Shown here: piece after piece, positions 1-6,599 of the stretch
How the letters are laid out: each line of letters begins with the position of its first letter
Position numbering within the stretch: position 1 is the stretch's first letter
DNA from: Legionellaceae bacterium
GTDB lineage: Bacteria; Pseudomonadota; Gammaproteobacteria; Legionellales; Legionellaceae
Direction: 5' to 3'
Assembly: GCA_027449525.1 (NCBI GenBank)
Contig: DAIDLK010000014.1
Span: 1 to 12,777, forward strand
DNA: 12,777 nt
Notes under the pieces: model-generated
Told to the model about the DNA's origin: nothing
The model's database searches: none
Seen by the model: the letters and a program-made list of their open reading frames with translations, nothing else
Translations under genes and position numbers: made by a program

Positions 1-448
1 AAGTGGTTTTCAATTGGTCTAATAGCCAGAGTGGATGACCAAATTGTGTGGCGCTGTCATCCCCACAGGGGTTAATGAGGGTGGGTGCTTCGCGGCAATA
101 ATGACGTAGTACCGCGTTAACCAAACCTTTTGCCCACCGATTTTTTTTGCTTTGCAGTAAATCAACGCTTTCTTTGACTACCGCATAGTCAGGTAATTTC
201 AGCCAATGGAGTTGATACAAACCCAATAGTAAAACGAACCAAACATCGATTTCTTTCGGTTTTTTATTGACTAGCTGGTAAGCAAGATACTCCAATCGCA
301 TGTAATGACGACAAAAACCGAAACAAAGTTGTTTTGCAAAAGGTGTCAAAAAAGGGGTGAAATGCAATAAAGGAGAGCGTTGTTGAAAAACGGCCAGTAA
401 AGCAGTTAGGGCTTGTTCGCGTTCATTCGGCTGTATGGTTGGCTTCAT
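1..448 (-). CDS. rsmB: 16S rRNA m5C967 methyltransferase RsmB, N-terminal part (runs off the window)
   Basis: RsmB (Sun/Fmu) uses S-adenosylmethionine to methylate C967 of 16S rRNA. The window holds the first 149 codons; the gene continues past base 1, so the catalytic Rossmann domain with its cysteines is not visible. What is seen is the NusB-like RNA-binding domain: a helical stretch ending in KGLVNAVLR (residues 107-115), then HPLWLL (138-143), which matches the HPxWL segment linking this domain to the methyltransferase core. The ATG at 448-446 overlaps the fmt stop codon (ATGA), so translation is probably coupled to fmt; no good SD is visible. The order def-fmt-rsmB is the usual gammaproteobacterial operon. 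Family assignment is confident; activity cannot be judged from this fragment. Confidence 0.9.
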   Translation of the reverse strand, partial: MKPTIQPNEREQALTALLAVFQQRSPLLHFTPFLTPFAKQLCFGFCRHYMRLEYLAYQLVNKKPKEIDVWFVLLLGLYQLHWLKLPDYAVVKESVDLLQSKKNRWAKGLVNAVLRHYCREAPTLINPCGDDSATQFGHPLWLLDQLKTT

Positions 449-1389
449 TGCAACAGACTACCCACACTAAAGGGTAAGCGCGCGCTGTTTGCCCATGCGT
501 TCACGCTCAAAATCTTACCACCAGCAAATTGCAGCTGAGTGATACACAGATCCACACTGCCGGTAGCTACAACCAGACCGTCTTGGCTCAGGTGCACCAC
601 TGTTCCTGGAGGAAATTTTGAAGGATGCACCGTAGTATGCGCCGCGTAAATTCGTATTAGTTGTGCCCCGCTTTGACAATAAGCAATTGGCCACGGATTG
701 AAAGCGCGTATTTTTCTCTCAAGCTGTTCTGCTGTGTCTTGCCAGTGGATAGCCGCATCTTGTTTCTGAATTTTCGGTGCGTAAGTCGCATCAAATGGTG
801 CTTGAGCCTGTGCTGCGGTGAGACAATTTGGAAGGGTATTGAGTATCGTCATTAATGCTTCAGGTGCAAGTAAAGCTAGTGCATTGTGTAAGCTAGCTGC
901 CGTTTCAAATGGTTTGATGCGATACGGACGCTGCAAAAGAATATTACCGGTGTCCATCCCATTGTCCATTTGCATGATAGTAATACCGCTGGTGGGGTCA
1001 CCGAACAGTAATGCGTGTTGGATGGGGGAGGCTCCGCGCCAACGCGGCAGCATGGAAGCGTGTACGTTGATACACCCGTATCGAGGCGTGCGCAACACCC
1101 TGGGTGGTAAAATTAAACCGTACGCAATAACCACCAAGACATCTAAATTCAACGCTTGCAACTGAGCCAGACGATCGGTGGCTTTAAAGTCTAGTGGCTG
1201 TTCAATTGGAATAGCGTGCGCTTGCGCCCATTGTTTAACTGCAGAGGGTTGTAATTTTTGGCCACGACCCGCGGGACGATCGGGTTGCGTGAAGATGACC
1301 TTAATGGCATGCTCCGATGCGTGCAGTGCTTGCAAACAGGGGACGGCGAATTCAGGCGTGCCAGCGAAACCGATCGTGAGTTTAGTCAT
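445..1389 (-). CDS. fmt: Methionyl-tRNA formyltransferase
   Basis: Fmt transfers a formyl group from 10-formyl-tetrahydrofolate to Met-tRNA(fMet), making the bacterial initiator in the cytoplasm. The 314-residue length is normal. The N-terminal formyltransferase fold opens with GFAGTPEFAV (7-16). The active site is visible: N108 and H110 within the INVHASMLPRWRGA segment (107-120), and D146 in MDNGMDTG (141-148), equivalent to Asn106, His108 and Asp144 of the E. coli enzyme. The C-terminal OB-like tRNA-binding domain starts near residue 205. The ATG at 1389 lies inside the end of def (8-base overlap) and the stop overlaps the rsmB start, so all three are probably one transcript read from def. 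No independent SD is evident, consistent with translational coupling. Confidence 0.97.
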   Translation of the reverse strand: MTKLTIGFAGTPEFAVPCLQALHASEHAIKVIFTQPDRPAGRGQKLQPSAVKQWAQAHAIPIEQPLDFKATDRLAQLQALNLDVLVVIAYGLILPPRVLRTPRYGCINVHASMLPRWRGASPIQHALLFGDPTSGITIMQMDNGMDTGNILLQRPYRIKPFETAASLHNALALLAPEALMTILNTLPNCLTAAQAQAPFDATYAPKIQKQDAAIHWQDTAEQLERKIRAFNPWPIAYCQSGAQLIRIYAAHTTVHPSKFPPGTVVHLSQDGLVVATGSVDLCITQLQFAGGKILSVNAWANSARLPFSVGSLLQ

Positions 1390-1900
1390 GCGAAGCGCGC
1401 GTGCGTTGACGTTTGTATTTGTCCAGCTTGCGGCGAATTAATGCCCGTTTGATAGGAGACAATAAATCCACGTAGAGTTTGCCATGTAAGTGATCAATTT
1501 CGTGCTGGAAACATTGGCCTAACAAACCACTCGCGGTCATTTCAAACGTTTTGCCGTGGCGGTCTTGGGCGCGAATCGTCACGCTTTCGGCACGCACTAC
1601 CGTATCAAAAGATTCGGGAACCGATAAACAACCCTCAGTGTATTCGGTACTTCCCGAAGTGGCAATAATTTCTGGGTTGACCAGTACCAGTTGCGATTGT
1701 TTGTCGTGGGTTATATCAACCACGGATACATTCAAATTGACCCCTATTTGTGGGGCAGCCAAGCCAACGCCTTTAGCATGGTACATGGTGTCGAACATGT
1801 CAGCAATTAAGACCTGAAGTGCTTCGTCAAATGCCGTAACGTTAGCATTGGGTTGGCGTAACCGTGCGTCGGGTAAGTAAATAATTTTTCGAATTGTCAT
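1382..1900 (-). CDS. def: Peptide deformylase
   Basis: Def removes the N-formyl group from nascent proteins and is the partner of fmt directly downstream. All three family motifs are intact in 172 residues: motif 1 GVGLAAPQ (44-51), motif 2 EGCLS (89-93, metal ligand C91) and motif 3 HEIDH (133-137, metal ligands H133 and H137, catalytic E134). A metal (Fe2+ in most bacterial enzymes) is expected. The chosen start gives the usual PDF beginning, MTIRKIIYLPDARLR. No clear SD precedes it. It is the first gene of the minus-strand operon, divergent from dprA across 73 bases. The C-terminus is basic (KYKRQRTRASHD), which is common in proteobacterial PDFs. Confidence 0.97.
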   Translation of the reverse strand: MTIRKIIYLPDARLRQPNANVTAFDEALQVLIADMFDTMYHAKGVGLAAPQIGVNLNVSVVDITHDKQSQLVLVNPEIIATSGSTEYTEGCLSVPESFDTVVRAESVTIRAQDRHGKTFEMTASGLLGQCFQHEIDHLHGKLYVDLLSPIKRALIRRKLDKYKRQRTRASHD

Positions 1901-1973
1901 AGCTGATGCAAAACAGTTGATATGTGGTAGTATGCGATAGCTTGACGCTTACCGCAACAAGGAAGTTGGTTGT
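1901..1973. promoter_or_regulatory. Divergent intergenic region between def and dprA
   Basis: This 73-base gap must hold the promoters for both the def-fmt-rsmB and dprA-smg-topA transcripts, unless transcription comes from further away. On the plus strand TTGATA (1917-1922) is followed by TATGCG/GATAGC-like hexamers at poor spacing, so no promoter can be fixed. The dprA ribosome binding site is visible as AAGGAAG (1959-1965), 8 bases before its ATG. No hairpin or operator repeat stands out. Confidence 0.35.
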
Positions 1974-3065
1974 ATGGTCGAACACAATAAACAATATTTA
2001 CTCATGCTTAATCGTATGCCAGGTGTCGGACCTGTACTGGTGCAGAAATTATTGCGTCGTTGGCCTGATTTAGACGAGTTGTTTCGACTTTCTGCGAGCG
2101 AATTGGTCGCGCACGGGTTAACGGCAACCCTCGCTCAGACCTTAACCACCTGTAATCGCCGCGCGGTTGATAACGACTGGAATTGGCAATTAGGCACTGA
2201 TTGTCATTTAATTACCTGGGGCGAAGCCGCTTATCCGGCTTTACTACGCGAAATTTCTGCACCGCCCGCCGTGTTGTATGTTCGAGGCCAGTTAGCCTGT
2301 TTAAACGCGCAAAAGATTGCGATTGTTGGTACGCGCCACCCTAGTGCTTCGGGTGAGCATGTGGCTCGAGCATTTAGTCACGAATTAGCACGATTGGGGT
2401 TTGCGATTGTTAGTGGTTTAGCACGCGGCATCGATGGGCAAGCGCACGCAGGGGCTCTGGAGGCCAGCGGAGAGACACTGGCCGTTATGGCAACCGGAAT
2501 TGATGGTGTTTACCCTCACCAGCACCGTGCGCTTGCAGAAAAAATTTGCACCAAAGGTGCGTTAATATCGGAGTTCCCATTAAAAACCCCTCCGATAGCT
2601 GGACATTTTCCACGAAGAAATCGTATAATTAGTGGTTTATCCATTGCTACTTTGGTTGTGGAAGCCGCACTAAAAAGCGGTTCGTTGGTCACGGCTCGTT
2701 ATGCTACTGAACAAAACCGTGACGTGTTCGCTGTACCAGGTTGTGTTCATAACCCTAAAACGCAAGGGTGTCATTGGTTAGTGCGACAAGGCGCTGTTTT
2801 AGTGACATCAGTTCAGGATATCTTAGATGAATTGCAGTTAAGTCGTGGAGCAGAAGAGCAGTGTCAATGGATGTCCACTAATTCAAGTGCTCATTTCGAG
2901 TCCTCGCGATTAATGCAGCACATCGGTTATGAAATACTTACGATCGACCAGCTGATGATAAGTAGTGGTTTGTGTTTAAATGAAATAATGACTGAATTGG
3001 CCGAATTAGAACTAAACGGCCTAGTGCAGGCCATACCAGGGGGCTATAGGAGGTGTCGAGTATGA
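1974..3065 (+). CDS. dprA: DNA-processing protein DprA (Smf)
   Basis: DprA binds incoming single-stranded DNA and loads RecA during natural transformation; it is widespread even in bacteria not known to be competent. The protein has 363 residues. An N-terminal helix-hairpin-helix/SAM-like part (about 8-65) contains MPGVGP. The central Rossmann-like DprA domain (about 85-295) shows IVGTRHPSASG (117-127), SGLARGIDGQAH (147-158) and the FPRRNRIISGL segment (192-202). A C-terminal winged-helix-like domain follows (about 310-360). The ATG start is fixed by the AAGGAAG SD 8 bases upstream. The stop overlaps the smg ATG (ATGA). All core motifs are intact, so a functional protein is expected, but competence cannot be inferred from this gene alone. 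Confidence 0.96.
   Translation: MVEHNKQYLLMLNRMPGVGPVLVQKLLRRWPDLDELFRLSASELVAHGLTATLAQTLTTCNRRAVDNDWNWQLGTDCHLITWGEAAYPALLREISAPPAVLYVRGQLACLNAQKIAIVGTRHPSASGEHVARAFSHELARLGFAIVSGLARGIDGQAHAGALEASGETLAVMATGIDGVYPHQHRALAEKICTKGALISEFPLKTPPIAGHFPRRNRIISGLSIATLVVEAALKSGSLVTARYATEQNRDVFAVPGCVHNPKTQGCHWLVRQGAVLVTSVQDILDELQLSRGAEEQCQWMSTNSSAHFESSRLMQHIGYEILTIDQLMISSGLCLNEIMTELAELELNGLVQAIPGGYRRCRV
3048..3054 (+). promoter_or_regulatory. Strong ribosome binding site deciding the smg start
   Basis: AGGAGGT, nearly the full anti-SD complement, lies inside the last codons of dprA, 7 bases before the ATG at 3062. An in-frame GTG at 3053 lies within this SD, so it cannot be the start. The smg protein therefore begins MKDSLFELL. 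Confidence 0.85.
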
Positions 3066-3502
3066 AAGATAGCTTGTTCGAATTGTTATTGGATTTGTTT
3101 GAAAAAACCATTATGCAATTAAAAGAGCGTTACCCGGCTGTGGTAGAAAAAAATAGCGAGCTTGAAACCTTCAACCATAGTGATAAGAAAACTACCGTCC
3201 ATGTGGCACTTGTTCGTTCAGCAAGTGAACACTCTTTTCGTATCATAACCGTCTACGAGCGTGCGCGCTTAAGTAAAGCCAGTTATCAATTTTTACAACA
3301 AATGGTGCTTTGGGATATTGTTTCTGCCGATTTGATGGAGCTTGTTTTAAATCGCTTGATGTTCTCCGAGTCGGTCGTTGTCGAGCTGCAAGAAGCAAAA
3401 TGGACGGTGCGTAATACATTAGCTCCAACTCTTGACGAAAAACAGTTGGCTTTTCTTGATTTGGTCTTGTATCAAAAAGAGCATGGTCTTGCATTCAATT
3501 AA
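3062..3502 (+). CDS. smg: Smg family protein (DUF494)
   Basis: This is a 146-residue cytoplasmic protein of the Smg/DUF494 family, whose biochemical role is not established; the family is classically encoded next to dprA (smf). The N-terminus MKDSLFELLLDLFEKTI parallels the E. coli start MFDVLMYLFETYI, and the region around residues 74-120 (YQFLQQM, then ELVLNRLM, then EAKWTVRNTL) matches the family's helical C-terminal half. The acidic middle region is shorter and more divergent than in E. coli. The start is set by the strong SD and overlaps the dprA stop by ATGA, so the two are translationally coupled. topA follows after 22 bases. Assignment rests on both sequence pattern and gene order. 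Confidence 0.88.
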   Translation: MKDSLFELLLDLFEKTIMQLKERYPAVVEKNSELETFNHSDKKTTVHVALVRSASEHSFRIITVYERARLSKASYQFLQQMVLWDIVSADLMELVLNRLMFSESVVVELQEAKWTVRNTLAPTLDEKQLAFLDLVLYQKEHGLAFN

Positions 3503-3524
3503 GCAATCGTAAGGTCAACGGTTT

Positions 3525-5801
3525 ATGGTTAAGTACTTGGTAATTGTAGAATCGCCAGCAAAGGCTAAGACCATCCAAAAATACCTAGGACATGACTACG
3601 AAGTGTTGGCTTCGTATGGTCACGTACGGGATTTGCCGGCGCGCAAAGGATCCGTCGATCCGGCGCAGGCATTCGCAATGACCTATGCGGTGATTGAGCG
3701 AAACGCTCGACACGTTGAATTAATCGCAAAAGCGCTTAAAAAAGCTGACGAACTGCTACTTGCCACGGATCCTGATCGTGAGGGGGAAGCGATTTCTTGG
3801 CATGTTCATGAACTGATGCAACAACGCCATTTACTGCACGATAAACCAGTCAAGCGAATCTGCTTTAACGAAATAACTAAATCCGCTTTGCTCGAAGCCA
3901 TCAATAATCCACGCGACATAGCTATGGATTTAGTGAACTCACAACAAGCGCGCCGCGCATTGGATTATTTAGTCGGTTTTAATCTATCACCCCTGTTGTG
4001 GAAAAAAGTACGGCGTGGTTTATCAGCCGGCCGTGTGCAGAGTCCTGCCTTACGTCTAATTGTTGAGCGCGAGGAAGAAATTGAAGCGTTTGTGTCGGAA
4101 GAGTATTGGCGTCTTACCGCGCAGTGTCTACAAACGGGCAGTCATTTTACTGCGCGTCTCACTCATTTTCATCATGATAAATTACAGCAATTTACGGTCA
4201 ACAACGCAGCACAAGCTGAAGCAATGAAGCAAACCATCTTGCAGGAAGTGTTACAGCAGTTGCAAGTAGAGAAAGTGGACAAGAAACAACGCAAACGTCA
4301 ACCAGCTGCTCCGTTTATTACGTCTTCCTTGCAACAAGAAGCGGCACGCAAATTTGGCTTTACCGCGCGAAAAACCATGATGATTGCTCAACAACTTTAC
4401 GAGGGAATTGATATCGGTTCTGGCACCGTGGGTTTAATTTCTTATATGCGCACTGATTCCGTTGCCTTATCCAGTGAGGCAATCACTGAAATTAGAACCA
4501 CGATTGAAGCGCGCTTCGGTGAAACCTATTGTCCGAAAGCCGTGCGTGAGTACAAAACAAAATCTAAAAACGCGCAAGAAGCACATGAAGCCATTCGTCC
4601 CACTTCTATTAAACGCAGCCCTGAAATGGTTCAATCAGCGCTAACACCTGATCAACTGAAACTTTATGGCTTAATTTGGAAGCGCACGCTAGCGTCCCAA
4701 ATGACCGATGCGTTAATTGATACAGTCGGTGTGGATTTAATCGGAGGAGACGGTAATCGATTTCGGGCCAATGGTGCTACGGTCGTTTTTCCAGGTTTTT
4801 TAGCGGTATACGAAGAAGGGCAGGATGATCTAAAAGATGAAGATCAGGGTGAGATTCGTTTACCAGCATTTGCGGTTGGTGAGACAGTGCAGTTGAATGA
4901 TATTTTGGCTACTCAGCATTTTACGGAACCACCACCACGCTATTCAGAGGCGTCATTAATTAAGGCGTTAGTCGAGTTTGATATTGGCCGACCCTCAACC
5001 TATGCCCCAATTATCTATACCTTACAGCAACGGGAATACGTGGTCGTTGATAAAAAAAGATTTTACCCTACCGATGTTGGTCGAATTGTTAGTCATTTTT
5101 TAACGCGCTATTTTACGCGTTACGTCGATTACCAATTCACCGCAGCACTAGAAGATACATTGGATGCAGTTGCACGTGGAGAGAAGGACTGGATACCGGT
5201 GTTACAGGAATTTTGGCAGCCTTTTATTGAGCAAATTGCACAAATTGATGAGCAAGTGCAGCGTAAAGACGTGACCACTGAAGCGTTGGATGATCAGTGC
5301 CCACAATGTCAAAAACCCCTAGCGATTCGTCTGGGTAAACGGGGGCGCTTCATCGGTTGCACGGGCTACCCAGAGTGCGATTACACCCACGACCTCAATC
5401 CACCAGCTGCAGAGTCAGCTGAGTCCGCCGCTCTTGAGGGACGAGAATGTCCGGAATGTCACCATCCATTGCAAATTAAAACAGGTAAGTACGGTCGTTT
5501 TATCGGTTGTAGCCATTACCCTGCTTGCAAATTCATCGAGCCGTTAGAAAAACCCAGTGATACCGGAGTGGCTTGTCCTGCGTGCCATGAGGCATCTATT
5601 TTGAAACGCAAGTCTCGCAAGGGGAAAATCTTTTATTCCTGCGCTAATTACCCCAAATGCAAATACGCTTTATGGAATGAGCCAATCGAACAGCCGTGTC
5701 CACAGTGTGCTTGGCCTCTCTTGACGGTGAAAGAAACAAGGCAGTCGGGTCGGCAAATTATTTGCCCGCACGAGGGGTGTGGTTATGTGGAGAAGGGGTG
5801 A
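3525..5801 (+). CDS. topA: DNA topoisomerase I (type IA, omega protein)
   Basis: TopA relaxes negative supercoils by single-strand passage and balances gyrase. The 758 residues begin with a TOPRIM domain: E9 in VIVESPAKAKT and the metal-binding D82, D84 and E86 in TDPDREGEAISWH. The catalytic tyrosine is Y307 in LISYMRTDS, with R309 next to it. LSAGRVQSPALR (166-177) is a conserved domain IV motif. The C-terminus carries four Cys4 zinc ribbons, starting near C592, C642, C684 and C725. The first three keep the CPxC...GC/SC...YPxCxY/F pattern; the fourth ends CPHEGCGY. The protein is somewhat shorter than the 865-residue E. coli enzyme, mainly at the C-terminal end. An AAGGT SD (3511-3515) sits 9 bases before the ATG. 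It is the last gene of the dprA-smg-topA run. Confidence 0.97.
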   Translation: MVKYLVIVESPAKAKTIQKYLGHDYEVLASYGHVRDLPARKGSVDPAQAFAMTYAVIERNARHVELIAKALKKADELLLATDPDREGEAISWHVHELMQQRHLLHDKPVKRICFNEITKSALLEAINNPRDIAMDLVNSQQARRALDYLVGFNLSPLLWKKVRRGLSAGRVQSPALRLIVEREEEIEAFVSEEYWRLTAQCLQTGSHFTARLTHFHHDKLQQFTVNNAAQAEAMKQTILQEVLQQLQVEKVDKKQRKRQPAAPFITSSLQQEAARKFGFTARKTMMIAQQLYEGIDIGSGTVGLISYMRTDSVALSSEAITEIRTTIEARFGETYCPKAVREYKTKSKNAQEAHEAIRPTSIKRSPEMVQSALTPDQLKLYGLIWKRTLASQMTDALIDTVGVDLIGGDGNRFRANGATVVFPGFLAVYEEGQDDLKDEDQGEIRLPAFAVGETVQLNDILATQHFTEPPPRYSEASLIKALVEFDIGRPSTYAPIIYTLQQREYVVVDKKRFYPTDVGRIVSHFLTRYFTRYVDYQFTAALEDTLDAVARGEKDWIPVLQEFWQPFIEQIAQIDEQVQRKDVTTEALDDQCPQCQKPLAIRLGKRGRFIGCTGYPECDYTHDLNPPAAESAESAALEGRECPECHHPLQIKTGKYGRFIGCSHYPACKFIEPLEKPSDTGVACPACHEASILKRKSRKGKIFYSCANYPKCKYALWNEPIEQPCPQCAWPLLTVKETRQSGRQIICPHEGCGYVEKG

Positions 5802-5809
5802 AAAAAGGA

Positions 5810-5839
5810 TTGACAGCACGTGTCTAAGTGGATGAGAAT
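5810..5839 (+). promoter_or_regulatory. Probable sigma70 promoter of the cold-shock-domain gene
   Basis: A perfect -35 TTGACA (5810-5815) lies 18 bases before GAGAAT (5834-5839, 4 of 6 matches to TATAAT), starting 9 bases after the topA stop. Predicted transcription begins near 5846, giving a leader of only about 30 bases with AAGGAG (5864-5869) 8 bases before the ATG. No cold-box-like sequence was recognised. Confidence 0.5.
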
Positions 5840-5877
5840 ATGTCGATCGGTTTATTTATGCTTAAGGAGCAATCAAC

Positions 5878-6087
5878 ATGTCGGATAAAGTTCGTGGTAC
5901 AGTGAAATGGTTCAATGAAAGCAAAGGGTTTGGCTTCATTGAATGCAATGGCAAAGATTACTTTGTTCACTTTAGCGCGATTTCAGGTAATGGTTTTAAA
6001 ACCCTGCAAGAAGGCGCCGCCGTATTATTTAAAGCAGGCCAAGGGCAAAAAGGTCCGCAAGCTGAGGACGTTGAAGTCGTTAGTTAA
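5878..6087 (+). CDS. Cold-shock domain protein (CspA family)
   Basis: This small single-domain protein (69 residues) has the OB-fold cold-shock domain that binds single-stranded RNA or DNA and melts RNA structure. RNP1 is present as KGFGFIE (16-22) and RNP2 as YFVHFSAI (28-35), with the family opening GTVKWFNESKG (7-17). The paralogue (CspA/C/D/E type) cannot be decided from sequence. The short leader argues against CspA-type control by a long temperature-sensing 5' UTR. A strong SD AAGGAG precedes it. It follows topA by 76 bases and is probably monocistronic, ending at the hairpin at 6111-6151. Composition is ordinary. Confidence 0.96.
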   Translation: MSDKVRGTVKWFNESKGFGFIECNGKDYFVHFSAISGNGFKTLQEGAAVLFKAGQGQKGPQAEDVEVVS

Positions 6088-6110
6088 TTCAGTCGCCCTT
6101 TAGTGATGAT

Positions 6111-6151
6111 GGCAGTATCACGACTCTGTTAAAGAGTCGTTGCAAGCTGCC
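6111..6151. terminator. Two-tier hairpin between convergent genes, possible bidirectional terminator
   Basis: A perfect 8-bp stem ACGACTCT/AGAGTCGT (6120-6127 with 6133-6140) closes a 5-base loop. It is extended by GGCAG (6111-6115) pairing with CTGCC (6147-6151) across an internal bulge. It lies 24 bases after the cold-shock gene stop and 46 bases beyond the end of the minus-strand lipoprotein gene. No U-tract follows on either strand, so it is not a textbook intrinsic terminator; it may instead protect the 3' end of the mRNA. Confidence 0.5.
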
Positions 6152-6196
6152 TATAAAGTAAGATAACTACCTTGTTAATCACTTATACAAATGCAG

Positions 6197-6400
6197 CTAC
6201 TCTGCGCGCAGCTCAGTGCAACTGATTGCGGTTACCGTATGCTCAGAGGTAACGTCTAACGGCGACTCTTCTTCAATTCCCAACGATTTTTTTTCAGGCA
6301 CCGCGATGACCTGATGGGGTAGCAAGGCATCCGTGTTGAGGATGCTGCACCCGCTCATGGTTGAGCAAATAAGCAGTATCATAAAAGTACGTGCGTTCAT
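6197..6400 (-). CDS. Small putative lipoprotein of unknown function
   Basis: This is a 67-residue ORF on the opposite strand to its neighbours. The N-terminus has R4, a hydrophobic core FMILLICSTM (6-15) and a lipobox-like MSGC with the acylated cysteine predicted at C18. The mature part is short (about 50 residues), acidic in the middle (EEESPLD) and contains one further cysteine (C61). I do not recognise a family; it does not match LptM (YifL). S19 at +2 would favour outer-membrane sorting by the general rule. An in-frame TGA 12 bases upstream of the ATG (four codons before it) fixes the longest possible start. No good SD is present, which weakens the call, but a reasonable promoter sits at 6431-6459. 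It could be a chance ORF; the signal peptide plus the promoter make it more likely real than not. Confidence 0.5.
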   Translation of the reverse strand: MNARTFMILLICSTMSGCSILNTDALLPHQVIAVPEKKSLGIEEESPLDVTSEHTVTAISCTELRAE

Positions 6401-6420
6401 GTAAGTGAGTCATCAAAAGA

Positions 6421-6480
6421 TCATTGATTGACTATATAGCTTCTATTTCCCGGAGTAAATGTAAATCGCGTCATTGATTG
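6421..6480. repeat. 10-bp direct repeat bracketing the lipoprotein promoter
   Basis: TCATTGATTG occurs at 6421-6430 and again at 6471-6480, exactly 50 bases apart. One copy abuts the predicted -10 of the minus-strand promoter on its downstream side; the other starts 11 bases beyond its -35. This could be a pair of operator half-sites, or chance in AT-rich DNA. Confidence 0.4.
6431..6459 (-). promoter_or_regulatory. Probable sigma70 promoter for the small lipoprotein gene
   Basis: Read on the minus strand, TTTACT (6459-6454, 4 of 6) and TATAGT (6436-6431, 5 of 6) are separated by 17 bases, the optimal spacing. Predicted transcription starts near 6424, giving a leader of about 24 bases before the ATG at 6400. 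Confidence 0.5.
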
Positions 6481-6531
6481 CTGCTTCTGCTGTGTCCGTG
6501 CAATTTAAAAGTATTTTTTATGATCTTTGTG

Positions 6532-6560
6532 TATACAATAATGCCTGATTGGTTTATAAT
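6532..6560 (+). promoter_or_regulatory. Near-consensus sigma70 promoter of the large repeat-protein gene
   Basis: TATACA (6532-6537, 4 of 6) and a perfect TATAAT (6555-6560) are separated by 17 bases. Transcription would begin near 6567, downstream of a possible TTG start at 6549, which supports the ATG at 6600 as the true start. The leader is about 33 bases. A loose inverted repeat (GCCT at 6543-6546 with AGGC at 6563-6566) flanks the -10 and could be a regulator site. Confidence 0.65.
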
Positions 6561-6599
6561 TTAGGCTATTATCTGATTAAAGTACCTGGAGAGCTTTTT

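Noticed and set aside
818..1452. Plus-strand ORFs of 64-115 codons opposite fmt and the end of def.
   Set aside because: They are antisense shadows of well-identified genes, rich in Cys and Arg in ways typical of non-coding frames.
1901..1973. TTGATA (1917-1922) as a defined dprA -35 box.
   Set aside because: No acceptable -10 lies 16-18 bases downstream, so only the gap as a whole is annotated.
3243..3494. 83-codon minus-strand ORF opposite smg.
   Set aside because: Antisense to a conserved gene, with no recognisable protein features.
5915..6103. 62-codon plus-strand ORF in another frame of the cold-shock gene.
   Set aside because: It overlaps the conserved RNP motifs out of frame and has no SD of its own.
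6501..6531. PmrA-type regulatory box upstream of the large gene, as found before Legionella and Coxiella effector genes.
   Set aside because: Only loose TTTAA and TTTTA pieces are present and the second half-site does not match the CTTAAT-like consensus.
6549..6599. N-terminal extension of the large protein from a TTG at 6549.
   Set aside because: The TTG lies upstream of the predicted transcription start and has no SD; the ATG at 6600 has GGAG at good spacing.
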